A DNA stretch of 64,000 nt, taken from contig NZ_FNVT01000015.1 in the NCBI RefSeq assembly GCF_900108335.1, forward strand, positions 124,001 to 188,000, given 5' to 3'. The position numbers and the translations under genes were made by a program. Within the stretch, counting starts at the first letter, position 1. Every line of letters starts with the position of its first letter. The DNA comes from Nonomuraea solani. Its GTDB lineage: Bacteria > Actinomycetota > Actinomycetes > Streptosporangiales > Streptosporangiaceae. Below the pieces are notes generated by a model. That model had not been told where the DNA came from. It ran no database searches and saw only the letters and a list, made by a program, of their open reading frames with translations. Below are positions 16,424 to 25,676 of this stretch, one piece after another.

Positions 16424-18136
16424 TCACCCCTCCGGGAGCCACACCTTCAGCAGGACCAGCACCAGCAGGACGAGCATCACGGCGGAGATCACGGTCATGG
16501 CGGCGGCGAGCGCGCGTCTGAAGATCAGGTAGCTCGTCGGCGGGCGGCCGGCGGCGCGCGGCCGGGGCTCCCAGGGCCGCCGCGCCTCACCCGTCGTCAG
16601 CTCGCTCACGGCCGTGGCCGTCTCCCCCGCGAGGCGGCCGTTCAGCCGGAGCCCGCCCGCCCAGGCCAGCAGCTCGGCGATCCGGGTGCCCTCGGGCGGG
16701 ATGCCCGAGGTGAGGTAGCGGACGTCGGCTTTCTGGTGGTCCAGCTCGCGTACAAGATTGCCGAGCCCCATGGTCCTGAGCCAGGAGGGCAGGTCGTCGG
16801 CGCCGCGCCCCGAGGTGGTCTGCCGGAGCAGGTCGGCCTTGCTGAGCACGACGGCGACCCGGCGCTGCCTGCCGCCGTCGGCGCGGCTGACCAGCTCGTT
16901 GCGCAGGCGCGCGAAGGTGTCGGCCGGGTCCTCGCGGGACAGCACGACCCCTTCCTCCAGCAGGGTTCGCCGCTCGGACTCCAGCAGGTGGTCCTGCACC
17001 TCCGGGATCGCGAAGGGGTCGATGACCAGGATCAGCGCCTCCCCGTGGGCCAGGTAGCGCATCTCCTCGACCTTGCTGGCCCCGGTGTAGTGCTCACCGG
17101 ACGGGTCGAACAGGTAGAGGATCCGGTTGCCACCGCTCTTCCCCTTTCCCGGCAGCGCCACGTCCAGGATGACGGCCTTGGGCAGGTCGGGCAGGGTCTT
17201 GCTGATCCGGCCCGCGGCCAGCTCCCTGCGCAACTGCCGGAAGGCCTGGTCGTCGCTCCGGTCGGCGAAGAAGGCCCGGCCGCCGGCGGCGTGCACGGCC
17301 TCGTGGACGGCCTCCACGCCGAGCGCCATGAACGTCGTCTTGCCCGCGTCGGGCCCGCCGACGAACGGCAGCGGCTCGATCCGTACCCGGCCGACCCGGT
17401 CCGGGAGCAGCCGGTCGCAGGCGGGGCAGTGCGCCTGGAGGCGGTAGCGGCCGAGCAGGACGGTGGTCGGCAGCCGCACGCCGCAGCGGCAGACGTGCCG
17501 GGCGGCGCCGTTCAGGTCCGGTCTGAGGTTCGCGTGCGCGGCGCCGCACTCCGGGCACGCGTAGACCGGCAGCGTGAACCGGGCGTAGCACCGCGGATAG
17601 GGGCAGGTCTGCAGGATCCGGTACGCCAGCACGAACACGTGGTCCAGCACCCGGAGCACCCCGACGCAGAGCAGCCAGACGAGCAGCCCGAGCGCGGTCG
17701 TCACCGCGTACACGGCCATGATCAGCGCGGCGATGACGCCCGCGGGCACCACGGCGGACACGATCCCGCCGCAGACGGCGAGCCAGATCGGGAACAGGAA
17801 CCAGCGCTGGTCGCCGCCGGCGAGGGTGCCGGTGGCGCCGCGCAGCGCCCGGTCCGCCTGGGCCTTGACGCGCGGGACGACCGCCCTCAGGATCGTCGTC
17901 CAGTCCTTCCACACCTGCCCGGACAGGTAGTGCGGATGGGCCGGATCGCGCTCCTCGTCGTCCCTCGGCGGGGCGACGGGCGACGAGCCGGGCACCAGGA
18001 CCGTCCACGCCTGCACCAGGTAGTGGCCGACCGCGACCAGCGTGCTCGCCAACAGCACGAGCGGGTAGATCATGATGCCGGCGAACACGCCCGCCAGCAC
18101 CGCGGCCAGCCAGGCGATGAGGAGCAGGAAGCCCAT
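16424..18136 (-). CDS. Membrane-anchored zinc-ribbon TRAFAC-type GTPase (DO-GTPase2-like)
   Basis: A 570-aa protein, last gene of the Hsp70/GTPase operon. Residues 2-42 are two hydrophobic helices, residues 115-175 hold further membrane helices, and residues about 178-240 carry zinc-ribbon cysteine pairs (C-P-Y-P-R-C, C-P-E-C, C-R-C, C-P-A-C). The GTPase domain follows: P-loop G-G-P-D-A-G-K-T-T at 260-268, a D-P-S-G-E-H switch region in place of D-x-x-G, a Walker-like I-L-V-I-D-P-F, and L-S-K-A-D as the guanine-specificity motif. A last membrane helix closes the protein (VISAVMLVLLVLVLLKVWLP). It matches the double-GTPase type described with GAP1 proteins in predicted conflict systems. Its ATG overlaps the upstream stop (TGATG). 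Confidence 0.82.
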   Translation of the reverse strand: MGFLLLIAWLAAVLAGVFAGIMIYPLVLLASTLVAVGHYLVQAWTVLVPGSSPVAPPRDDEERDPAHPHYLSGQVWKDWTTILRAVVPRVKAQADRALRGATGTLAGGDQRWFLFPIWLAVCGGIVSAVVPAGVIAALIMAVYAVTTALGLLVWLLCVGVLRVLDHVFVLAYRILQTCPYPRCYARFTLPVYACPECGAAHANLRPDLNGAARHVCRCGVRLPTTVLLGRYRLQAHCPACDRLLPDRVGRVRIEPLPFVGGPDAGKTTFMALGVEAVHEAVHAAGGRAFFADRSDDQAFRQLRRELAAGRISKTLPDLPKAVILDVALPGKGKSGGNRILYLFDPSGEHYTGASKVEEMRYLAHGEALILVIDPFAIPEVQDHLLESERRTLLEEGVVLSREDPADTFARLRNELVSRADGGRQRRVAVVLSKADLLRQTTSGRGADDLPSWLRTMGLGNLVRELDHQKADVRYLTSGIPPEGTRIAELLAWAGGLRLNGRLAGETATAVSELTTGEARRPWEPRPRAAGRPPTSYLIFRRALAAAMTVISAVMLVLLVLVLLKVWLPEG

Positions 18137-20403
18137 CAGTCGCCCCCGAAGACCCGGCGCTTCGGCTTCATGAGCCTGCGCAGCCCCTCGGCCAGTTCGC
18201 GGTCCTTCCTGAACCGGCTGTCCACGGATCCGAACGGCAACCTGCCTCTGACCAGGGAATAGGCCCACTCCTCCAGCCGGGGCACGTGCACGCCCTCCTC
18301 CCTGAGCCTGATCGCGATCTCCAGGAGCGCCGCCTGCTCCGCCCGGTTCGGGCGCGCGGTGAGCCACTGTTCGAGCAGCCAGTCGCGGGACTGCCGCGAC
18401 AACTTCCTCATCAGCGCCGTGCGGGACTTCGGCTCCTGCTCGGCCAGCGTCCTCGCCGCCCGGTCGCGGGTGAGCGTGACGAGTTCGGGGTCGATCCTGG
18501 GGTTCAGGCCGGTGAGCCGTTCCACCTCGGCCACCGCCTGGTTCAGGGAGCCGGCGTGGGCCAGGCCGGTGGCGGCCAGCACGGCCTCCGCGTCGTCGAT
18601 CACGGAGCCCTGGAGCCCGGCCTTCCTGATGCGGTCGGCGACCTCGACCACGTCTTCGCCCCTCAGCCCGGTGCGGACGAACAGGCGGGCGGGCAGGCTG
18701 TTGAGCACGTAGTAGTCCTGCACCTGGCGGCCGGCCTCCTCGATGAGGCGGCGCAGCTCGGTGGCCGTCGGCTCCTCGCGCCAGATGTCGCCCAGCGCGG
18801 CCTCCCGCTCGCGTGCCGTTCCCGGCGCGTGGTCCAGCGCGAGGAGCCGCATGGTCGCCTCCACCCGGTCGAGGCGCGCCGACTTCACCTCCCAGACGAT
18901 CACCGCCGCGGCGGTGCCGGGGGTGGCTCGCAGGTCCCGGCCGGCCAGCGCGCGGCACACCTCGGGGGTGAGCGCGCTCTCCCGGACGGCGGACGTGGCC
19001 CGCTCCAGGCCGGTGACCAGCCCGGCCAGCAGGGCCTCCCGCCATCGGTAGGGGGTGCGTTCGAGCTGGCCGGGCACGTCGGTGAGGCGGGCGTCCACGA
19101 GCGCGGCGACGGCCCGCTCCACCTCCCGCCCGGGCAGCCCGATCCCGGCCGCGTCGGCCACCCGCAACACCCCGACCAGGCGCTCCAGCCGATCCGCCAC
19201 TCCCAGCGCCTCCCGCGCCGCCCCGGCCACCTCCTCCCGATACGCCTCGGGCACCGCCACCTTCCGCGACACCGCCGATGGCTCGTGCGGGCCCAGATCG
19301 AGGGCGGCCAGGGCCGGGTCGCGCAGGGCCAGCAGGACGCAGCGTGCCGCGCAGGGCCCGGCCGCCGTCGCGGGGCCGTGCAGGGCGACCGCGGCGGCCA
19401 GCGGGTAGCCCAGCCGGTCGGCCCGCTCCCCCAACGGCGGCCACACCCACTCGGGCGGCCCGTCGCCGAGCAGCCGGGCGACCGCCGCCTGTTCGGCGGC
19501 CGGCAGGTCGGCGCCGGTCCGGCAGAGCGCCACCAGCGCCGCCGCCGTGTCGGGGTCGTCCGGCCCGAACGCGGCCAGCTCGTCGATCCCGTCGAGGTCC
19601 ATGGCCTGCCACAACTCCCGCACGGTCTCCGAGAACCGCCCGGTCTCGATCGCCGCCGGCTCGTCGGCCAGCGCCACCACGGTAGCGTCCACGTCACGGG
19701 GGATCCACACGTCGGGCGTGGTGCCGACGATGAGCTGCGTCGTGGCGGCCGGATCACCGCTGTAGGTGACGAACGACAGCCGCGTGACCGCCTCCCACGC
19801 CAGCGAGTACGAGATCACCGCGATCCAGCGGACGATCTCCTCGCAGTCGGCCCCGACCAGGATGAGCCGCCCGTACCCTTCGACGAGCCCGCGCCGGACG
19901 AGTTCGAGCAGCCCGCTGAGCCGCCGGTAGGCCCCGGGCCCGCCGGCGGCCAGCCACTGCCCGAGCGAGTCGGGGTCGAGCGCGGTGCCGGGCATGAGCT
20001 CGGCCAGTTCGGACAGCGAGGCACCGGGTGTGACCGGCGTGTCGGCCCACAGCGGCGCCCGCCAGAACTCGATCGGCCGCACCCCCACCAGGTCGTCGCC
20101 GGCCAGCACCAGGGCGTGGCCGAAGAAGTTGCCGTAGCGCCCCGAGTAGTCGCGCCCCAGGTAGTGGCAGCGGACCAGGGCGTAGTGGTCGTCGGCGGGG
20201 CCGTACGACATCGCCACCGGCATCGCCCGGATCTCCTCGGGCGAGGGCGCGGCCGGCGCGCTGGGCGGCGGCCGGTAGGTGAGGTAGGGCGTGACCCGCG
20301 CGCCCGGCCCGGCGGGCAGCCCGGGGCTCTCGGCCACCACCTGGAACCCGGCCCGCCCGGACGGCCCCGCCGCCGCCGAGGTGTAGTGGAGCTGCCAAGC
20401 CAC
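18136..20403 (-). CDS. GTPase-associated protein 1 (GAP1)-like protein
   Basis: A 755-aa protein. The first 140 residues resemble the GAP1 N-terminal domain (WQLHYTSAAAGPSGRAGFQV, then A-E-S-P-G-L, L-V-R-C-H-Y-L-G-R-D-Y-S-G-R-Y-G-N-F-F-G-H-A-L-V). A middle domain with I-L-V-G-A-D and W-I-A-V-I-S-Y-S-L follows (about 150-300), then a long helical C-terminal half. Proteins of this type are encoded beside two small GTPases in actinobacterial predicted conflict operons, where they are proposed to link the GTPases to effectors. No catalytic motif is visible. It starts 4 bp after the zinc-ribbon GTPase and overlaps the membrane GTPase by one base, so all three are made together. Confidence 0.8.
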   Translation of the reverse strand: MAWQLHYTSAAAGPSGRAGFQVVAESPGLPAGPGARVTPYLTYRPPPSAPAAPSPEEIRAMPVAMSYGPADDHYALVRCHYLGRDYSGRYGNFFGHALVLAGDDLVGVRPIEFWRAPLWADTPVTPGASLSELAELMPGTALDPDSLGQWLAAGGPGAYRRLSGLLELVRRGLVEGYGRLILVGADCEEIVRWIAVISYSLAWEAVTRLSFVTYSGDPAATTQLIVGTTPDVWIPRDVDATVVALADEPAAIETGRFSETVRELWQAMDLDGIDELAAFGPDDPDTAAALVALCRTGADLPAAEQAAVARLLGDGPPEWVWPPLGERADRLGYPLAAAVALHGPATAAGPCAARCVLLALRDPALAALDLGPHEPSAVSRKVAVPEAYREEVAGAAREALGVADRLERLVGVLRVADAAGIGLPGREVERAVAALVDARLTDVPGQLERTPYRWREALLAGLVTGLERATSAVRESALTPEVCRALAGRDLRATPGTAAAVIVWEVKSARLDRVEATMRLLALDHAPGTAREREAALGDIWREEPTATELRRLIEEAGRQVQDYYVLNSLPARLFVRTGLRGEDVVEVADRIRKAGLQGSVIDDAEAVLAATGLAHAGSLNQAVAEVERLTGLNPRIDPELVTLTRDRAARTLAEQEPKSRTALMRKLSRQSRDWLLEQWLTARPNRAEQAALLEIAIRLREEGVHVPRLEEWAYSLVRGRLPFGSVDSRFRKDRELAEGLRRLMKPKRRVFGGD

Positions 20404-20407
20404 GGCG

Positions 20408-21571
20408 CTACCTCCGTATGCCGTCGAGCATTCTGAACCGGTAGAGCAGCCACAGCAGTGGATCTTCGATGCGGTAGGGGCGAATGCCGCTGCGCGCGAC
20501 CGTCCTGCCCTCCGGCACCGTGCCGAGGGCGGACAGCCCGAACAGGGCGTAGTCGCGGTACTGCTGGCTCAGGTAGCGGTCGATCATGCCCGCCTGCCAC
20601 TGCTGCAGCAGCGCGCGGACCTGCTCGTCCACCGCCTCGCGGTCGTCCAGGTCGAGCGCCCCGACCGGCTCGCGGGTCCGGTGCAGCGCCGACTGGCGCT
20701 CCATCGACTCCCGCAGCTCGTCGATCTTGCTGAGCGCCACGGCCGCCGGGATGGCCAGGCGGCCCTTGTCGCGTTCGCGCAGCAGCTCGGTGACCCGGAC
20801 GATGACGTCCATCTGGTCGCTCAGCAGGTCGTCGGCGAGTGTCCCGCCACGGCCGCGCGCCGAGCCGGACAGCGCGGCCTGCGCGCCGGGCAGTTCGAGC
20901 GGGTCCAGCAGGAAGATCACGGCGTCGGCGGCGCTCAGGTAGCGCAGGTGGAGCTCGCTCATCTCGCGCTGGCGAAGGTCCTCACCGGCCGTGTCGAACA
21001 GCACCAGCGTCAGCGACGCCGTACGCCCGCGCAGCCGCCCCGGCACGGTGCGCGTGAACCGGTAGACCAGCGGGTCGCGCGGCGCCGAGCCGGCCGACTG
21101 CGTGCCGGCCAGGAGCTGGTGCTCGCCGTAGAGGGGACGGTCGAAGTCCGTTTTGTAGCGTTCGATCGTCCGGTCGTCACACGGTACGAGCGAGGCCCCG
21201 AGCTCCTCACCGACCCGGTTCATCAGCTCGTGCACCAGGACCGCGATGTAGGTGCTCTTGCCGGCGTTCTTCGCCCCGACGAGTGCGACGATCTTGCCGG
21301 GGTTCGCGCAGTATTCCGTGGGCAGCCGGCTGTGGCACGCCGGGCAGACCCGCCACGCCGTCTCCCGCGCGCAGGCCGGGCACACCGCGCGCCGCCCCGG
21401 CCGCCGCACGGTGAAGACCGGCGGCAGCACCGGAGGCGTGCCGCCACGGAACGCGCCGAGCACCTCGTCCGGCTGCGCCTGGCAGCCCTGGTTGCGCCCG
21501 CCGCGCCCCATGCAGCGGAACCCGATGTGGCGGGGCGCCACCTTGGCGAAGCAGTACGGGCACGTGATCAT
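20408..21571 (-). CDS. Zinc-ribbon small GTPase (DO-GTPase-like)
   Basis: A 387-aa soluble protein. The N-terminal 80 residues contain two zinc ribbons (C4-P-Y-C7 with C20/C30, and C64-P-A-C67 with C76-P-A-C79). The GTPase domain has P-loop G-A-K-N-A-G-K-S-T at 99-107, switch II L-F-D-T-A-G-E-D, a hydrophobic strand A-V-I-F-L-L-D-P, and specificity motif A-L-S-K-I-D. All GTP-binding motifs are intact, so activity is expected. The downstream membrane GTPase shares the zinc-ribbon plus GTPase plan, consistent with a paired-GTPase module. It lies 4 bp after the 837-aa gene and 4 bp before the GAP1 gene. Confidence 0.82.
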   Translation of the reverse strand: MITCPYCFAKVAPRHIGFRCMGRGGRNQGCQAQPDEVLGAFRGGTPPVLPPVFTVRRPGRRAVCPACARETAWRVCPACHSRLPTEYCANPGKIVALVGAKNAGKSTYIAVLVHELMNRVGEELGASLVPCDDRTIERYKTDFDRPLYGEHQLLAGTQSAGSAPRDPLVYRFTRTVPGRLRGRTASLTLVLFDTAGEDLRQREMSELHLRYLSAADAVIFLLDPLELPGAQAALSGSARGRGGTLADDLLSDQMDVIVRVTELLRERDKGRLAIPAAVALSKIDELRESMERQSALHRTREPVGALDLDDREAVDEQVRALLQQWQAGMIDRYLSQQYRDYALFGLSALGTVPEGRTVARSGIRPYRIEDPLLWLLYRFRMLDGIRR

Positions 21572-21575
21572 GGCC

Positions 21576-24089
21576 TCACCCCGACTTGAGCACGCGTACG
21601 GGCGGATCGACGAGTTCGACGGGGCCTTCGGCGAAGCAGCGCAGCCAGTAGGGCTTCGGCTGCCTGGGCATGGGCACGGAGAGCCGCGCGGGCGGGTCGA
21701 GGCCGGACCACTCGGCCAGCACGCGCCCGTCGTCGGCCGAGCACGGCAGGACCCGGCCCGGCTTGATCACGAGGAGCAGCCGCGTCACGCGTACGGGCCG
21801 CTCGGCGGACAGGTCGACGACCAGCTCGCGCCGCCACGGCGGCCCCTCCGCGCGCAGCGAGTAGCGGACCGGCACGACGGCCGAGAGCGGCACCCGCACC
21901 GCCGGGCCGTGCACCCGCCTGCCGTTCATCAGGGTCGTCGGGGTGAGCCGGATCGCCGGCGCCTCCGCCTCGGGGACGTCGAGCCGGATCCCGCCGCCGG
22001 AGCGGTAGGCCGCCGACGACACGAGCAGGCGGCGCTCGCCCCACCGGACCTCGATCTCCGGCACGCCGGGCGGCCACTCCAGGCCGACGTGGACGGTGCC
22101 GCCCCGGCGCACCGCGCTCACGCCCCGGGGTGCGGGCAGGTTGACGTGCTCGCGGTGCGCGCCGATGGTAGCGCTCTCGCCCGCGACGGTGACGGCCAGG
22201 AGCACGCCGGACACCTGGGCCGAGCGCAGCGCGTAGCCGTCGCGCGCGGGGGTGGCGGGCAGGACGCGCCCGGCCGCGTACACCTCGTCGAGCGGGACGA
22301 CCGCGCCGTACGGCCAGCGCGGCTCCCCCGCGAGCAGCACGAACTCCAGCACCCCCGACGGCGGCTCGGCGCAGCGGACCAGCAGTTCGCCGCCGCCCGC
22401 GTCCGGCTCGACCGTGAACGCGGCCACCGGCACCGGCTTGGCCCGCGGCGTGACCGTGCGCCGCAGCCCGGGCGTGGTGACCTCGCCCCGGCCGTCGGGA
22501 TAGACGGCCGCGACGAGGTAGTCGTAGGTGGTGCCGTTGCGCACGTCGCGGTCGCGGAAGCCGGAGCCCTCCACCCGGATCGGCACGCCGTCGCGCTCGA
22601 CGACGACGCGCAGCACCTCGGCCGGCGCCCGCCAGTGACCGGTGACGACGCCGTCGACCGCGCTCAGCCGCAGGTCCGCCGGCTCCGGCCGGAACGTCAG
22701 CGGCGCGCACTCGACCGCGGCCGAGACGGCCTGCCCGCGCCGGGCCGCGACCGCGTAGGTCACGGGCGTGTTGACCGGCGGCCGTTCGTCGGACGCGTGC
22801 GGCCGTGTCGTCTCGGCGAACGGGAACCCGTCGCGGTAGACCTCGTAGTCGACGCTCCCGCCCCGTGACGGCGACGGCGGCCACGTGATCGCCACCACGC
22901 CGCCCCGCAGCCGGGCCTGCGGCTTGCCCGGCGGCCGTGGCGCGAGCCCGGCGAGCAGCGCTTCGGTGCCCGGCAGGTCGGGCGCCCGGCGCAGCGCGTC
23001 TTCCAGCATCAGCCAGGCCCGGTCGGGGTCGGCCTCCGCGCGGGCGGTGTCGCGCAGCCCCACGGCGGTGTCGAGCCGGGCGCGCGCCTCGGCGGCGAGG
23101 ACGGCCGTCTCGCCGGTGAGCGCCTCGGGGGGCAGCGCCGCCGCGAAGTCCACGGCCTCCTGGATCAGCCCCGCGCCGATCAGCTCGCGCAGGCGGTCGA
23201 GCGGCCCGCCGGCCACGCCGCTCTCCTGCCGGATCGCGAAGATCAGCCGCTTGGCGTCGTCGGGGTGCAGGCCGAGGTCGCCGGTGGCGTGCCGCAGGAG
23301 CGTGTCGTCGTACGGGTGCTCGCGCACGCGTTCGCGCAGCCGGGCGGCGATGTCGTAGCGCAGGAGCGCCGCCGCGTCGGGGGTGTTGCGCAGCGCCGAG
23401 AAGATCATGTCGGCGCTCACGGTCCACGGGCCCCTGGTCCTGCGCTGCGCCTCCTGCTCCAGCAGGGTGACCCGCTCGGGGATCCCGGACAGGTCGCCCA
23501 TGATCCGGATCTCGGCGTCGGCGAAGACGAATCCGGCGAGGTGGGGCCGGCCGAGCGTGTCGAGGGCCGCGCGGACCTTGGGGTAGGCCACGTAAGGGGG
23601 CGTCTGCGGCAGCCGGTCGGGCTCGCGCACCTCGATGTCCAGCTCGGCGGCGATGCTCACGGCGGCGGGCGCGTCGAGCCCGGCCGACGTGGCGATGCCC
23701 GCGACGACGTCGGGCGGCAGCATGCGGAGTCTGCCCGCCGCGTCGTTCAGCCGCCGCCGCACGTCGGCCAGCCGCCGGCCGTCGCGCTCGGCGGCCTGTG
23801 CGACGTGTGCCCGCAGCGGGCCGAGATCGCCGCCGGCGGCCGCCTTGAAGACCTCGGTGTAGCGTTCGGCGTGCTCGGCCTCCAGGGCGTCGACCAGCTT
23901 GCGGAACTTCAGCAGTTGCCGCGAGCGCCGCCAGCACTGCCGGACCTGCCGCACCGTCTCGGTGACCTCGGCCGCGCTCATGCCCTCCGTGAGCTGGTAG
24001 CGCGGGCGCAGGTCGACCGGGGGCAGGCCGCCGGAGCGCCGGGCCGGATCCAGCACCTCGCGCACGTATCGGGCCTCGTCGAACGCCAT
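21576..24089 (-). CDS. Large helical/FN3-like protein of the Hsp70-GTPase operon, function unknown
   Basis: An 837-aa protein that I cannot place in a named family. Residues 1 to about 260 are predicted helical and charged (V-T-E-T-V-R-Q-V-R-Q-C-W-R-R-S-R-Q-L-L-K-F). Residues 300-390 look like TPR- or zinc-ribbon-linked helices (ending D-P-D-R-A-W-L-M-L-E-D-A-L-R-R-A-P). From about 395 there are several beta-sandwich, fibronectin-III-like units (V-A-I-T-W-P-P-S, V-D-Y-E-V-Y-R-D-G, T-T-Y-D-Y-L-V-A-A-V-Y-P-D-G-R). There is no signal peptide or membrane helix, so these domains are probably cytoplasmic scaffolds. It starts 3 bp after the Hsp70 stop, which makes a role as Hsp70 client, partner or adaptor to the GTPases plausible. 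Confidence 0.75.
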   Translation of the reverse strand: MAFDEARYVREVLDPARRSGGLPPVDLRPRYQLTEGMSAAEVTETVRQVRQCWRRSRQLLKFRKLVDALEAEHAERYTEVFKAAAGGDLGPLRAHVAQAAERDGRRLADVRRRLNDAAGRLRMLPPDVVAGIATSAGLDAPAAVSIAAELDIEVREPDRLPQTPPYVAYPKVRAALDTLGRPHLAGFVFADAEIRIMGDLSGIPERVTLLEQEAQRRTRGPWTVSADMIFSALRNTPDAAALLRYDIAARLRERVREHPYDDTLLRHATGDLGLHPDDAKRLIFAIRQESGVAGGPLDRLRELIGAGLIQEAVDFAAALPPEALTGETAVLAAEARARLDTAVGLRDTARAEADPDRAWLMLEDALRRAPDLPGTEALLAGLAPRPPGKPQARLRGGVVAITWPPSPSRGGSVDYEVYRDGFPFAETTRPHASDERPPVNTPVTYAVAARRGQAVSAAVECAPLTFRPEPADLRLSAVDGVVTGHWRAPAEVLRVVVERDGVPIRVEGSGFRDRDVRNGTTYDYLVAAVYPDGRGEVTTPGLRRTVTPRAKPVPVAAFTVEPDAGGGELLVRCAEPPSGVLEFVLLAGEPRWPYGAVVPLDEVYAAGRVLPATPARDGYALRSAQVSGVLLAVTVAGESATIGAHREHVNLPAPRGVSAVRRGGTVHVGLEWPPGVPEIEVRWGERRLLVSSAAYRSGGGIRLDVPEAEAPAIRLTPTTLMNGRRVHGPAVRVPLSAVVPVRYSLRAEGPPWRRELVVDLSAERPVRVTRLLLVIKPGRVLPCSADDGRVLAEWSGLDPPARLSVPMPRQPKPYWLRCFAEGPVELVDPPVRVLKSG

Positions 24090-24092
24090 GGA

Positions 24093-25676
24093 TCAGTCCA
24101 CGCGCACCCGGGCGAGGGAGTCGCGCGACGACACGACCTCCTCCTCGGACATGCCGCCGATCTGGATGTCGAGGTCGAGCCGCTCGCCCCGCTCGTGCTC
24201 GCGCGCGGTGACGTGCAGCAGCCCCGAGGTGTCCAGCGCGAAGGTGACCTCGATCGGGAAGCCGGCGGGTTTGCCCGGCGGGATGCGCAGGTCGCCTTCG
24301 CCGATCTGGTCGTTGTCGCCGAGCTCCTTGGACTCGGCGCTGCCCGCCTGCTCCATCACGCGCACGGTGACGCCGGTCTGGTCGTCGTCGAGGGTGGCGA
24401 AGTCTTCGGTGACCGACGCGGGCAGCGGATCGTTGGCGTGGACGAGGTGCGCGACGTAGTCTTCCCGGGTCCGCCGGTTCGTCGTGACGATGCCGAAGGC
24501 GCGGGAGGCGACCGTCTTGATGGTGCGCCCCTCGATCGCGCGCCGCTGGACGGCGGACAGCCCGGCCTCCAGCGCCATCGCCTCGGCCTTGGCCCGCTCG
24601 CCCGAGTTGGCCAGCCGCCGGTAGGTCTCCTCGAAGGCGTAGAGCGCGGCCCCCTTGGCCACGGCCAGGTCGGGGTCCTGCAGCCGGGGCGTGAGGCCGA
24701 ACTCCTTGCTCAGCGTCTCGGCCACGGCGGGCATCCGCGACGAGCCGCCGACCAGGACCAGGTGGTCGAAGGAGAGCACGCCCTTGGCCCGCGCGGTCTC
24801 CAGGGTGCGGCGCGTGATGGCCACCGTGCGCTCCAGCAGGTTTCTGGTGAGCGCCTCGAACTCCTCCCTGCCGAGCTCGACCGTGGTCACCCGCCCTTCG
24901 TGCATCACCCGGACGGTGTGCCTGAGCCGGGTGGACAGGGTCTTCTTGAGGTCTTCCGCGATCTTGCGCAGGTCTTGCTCGGTGGCGTTGCTCTCCAGCG
25001 GGTCGCCGGCGTCGGGGTGCTCCCGCCGGAAGCAGGCGGCCAGGTGCTCGACCAGGTGGTCGTCCCAGTCTGCGCCGCCCAGGTCGTGGTCGCCGTCGGT
25101 GCACACGACCTCGATGTCGCCGCCGCGCAGGGTGATGACGGTGGTGTCGAACGTGCCGCCGCCCAGGTCGTAGACGAGGATGTGGCGGTCTTCGTCGGGG
25201 TTGAGCACGCCGTACGTGATCGCGGCGGCGATGGGCTCGGAGATGATGTCGATCACGTTGAGCCCGGCGATCCGGCCGGCCTTCCTGGTGGCGTCGCGCT
25301 CGGCCGCGCCGAAGTAGGCCGGAACGGTGACGACCACGTCGGTCACGGTCTCCCCGGTGGCGACCTGGGTGTCGGCGGCGAGCTTGCGCAGCACGAAGGC
25401 GGAGATCTCCTCCGGTGTGTACGGCCGTCCGTGCAGGGTCCTGGTGACCTCCTGGCCCATGTCGCGCTTGATCCGGCTGATCACGAGGTCGGGCTGCACG
25501 ACCGCGCTGTCCTTGGCGGGCTGGCCGACCACGACGTTGTCCGGGGTCTCGAAGAAGACCACCGAGGGCGTGGTGTCGGAGCCCTCGCTGTTGCGGTGCA
25601 TCTCGGCCCGGCCGATCCGGTCGATGCCGGCGATGCACGAGTAGGTGGTGCCGAGGTCGATCCCGTAAACGGCCAT
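24093..25676 (-). CDS. Hsp70 (DnaK-type) paralogue lacking the C-terminal lid
   Basis: A 527-aa chaperone ATPase. The nucleotide-binding domain is complete: phosphate-1 D-L-G-T-T-Y-S at 7-13, V-P-A-Y-F-G-A-A-E-R-D-A, connect V-I-D-I-I-S-E-P-I-A-A-A, phosphate-2 V-Y-D-L-G-G-G-T-F-D-T, and adenosine motif L-V-G-G-S-S-R-M-P. The beta substrate-binding domain is recognisable (P-P-G-K-P-A-G-F-P-I-E-V-T-F, D-T-S-G-L-L-H-V-T-A). The protein then stops about 100 residues short of housekeeping DnaK, so most of the helical lid is missing. Without a lid, substrate release should be fast. It sits directly after the GrpE-like gene (TAG-ATG adjacent) with no dnaJ, so this is a dedicated system, not the general stress operon. 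Confidence 0.9.
   Translation of the reverse strand: MAVYGIDLGTTYSCIAGIDRIGRAEMHRNSEGSDTTPSVVFFETPDNVVVGQPAKDSAVVQPDLVISRIKRDMGQEVTRTLHGRPYTPEEISAFVLRKLAADTQVATGETVTDVVVTVPAYFGAAERDATRKAGRIAGLNVIDIISEPIAAAITYGVLNPDEDRHILVYDLGGGTFDTTVITLRGGDIEVVCTDGDHDLGGADWDDHLVEHLAACFRREHPDAGDPLESNATEQDLRKIAEDLKKTLSTRLRHTVRVMHEGRVTTVELGREEFEALTRNLLERTVAITRRTLETARAKGVLSFDHLVLVGGSSRMPAVAETLSKEFGLTPRLQDPDLAVAKGAALYAFEETYRRLANSGERAKAEAMALEAGLSAVQRRAIEGRTIKTVASRAFGIVTTNRRTREDYVAHLVHANDPLPASVTEDFATLDDDQTGVTVRVMEQAGSAESKELGDNDQIGEGDLRIPPGKPAGFPIEVTFALDTSGLLHVTAREHERGERLDLDIQIGGMSEEEVVSSRDSLARVRVD

Noticed and set aside
21568..25638. A 1,356-codon minus-strand open frame overlapping the Hsp70 and 837-aa genes
   Set aside because: It is the wrong frame of the same strand: the translation is dominated by Arg/Gly/Ala/Pro, while the in-frame Hsp70 motifs are perfect.
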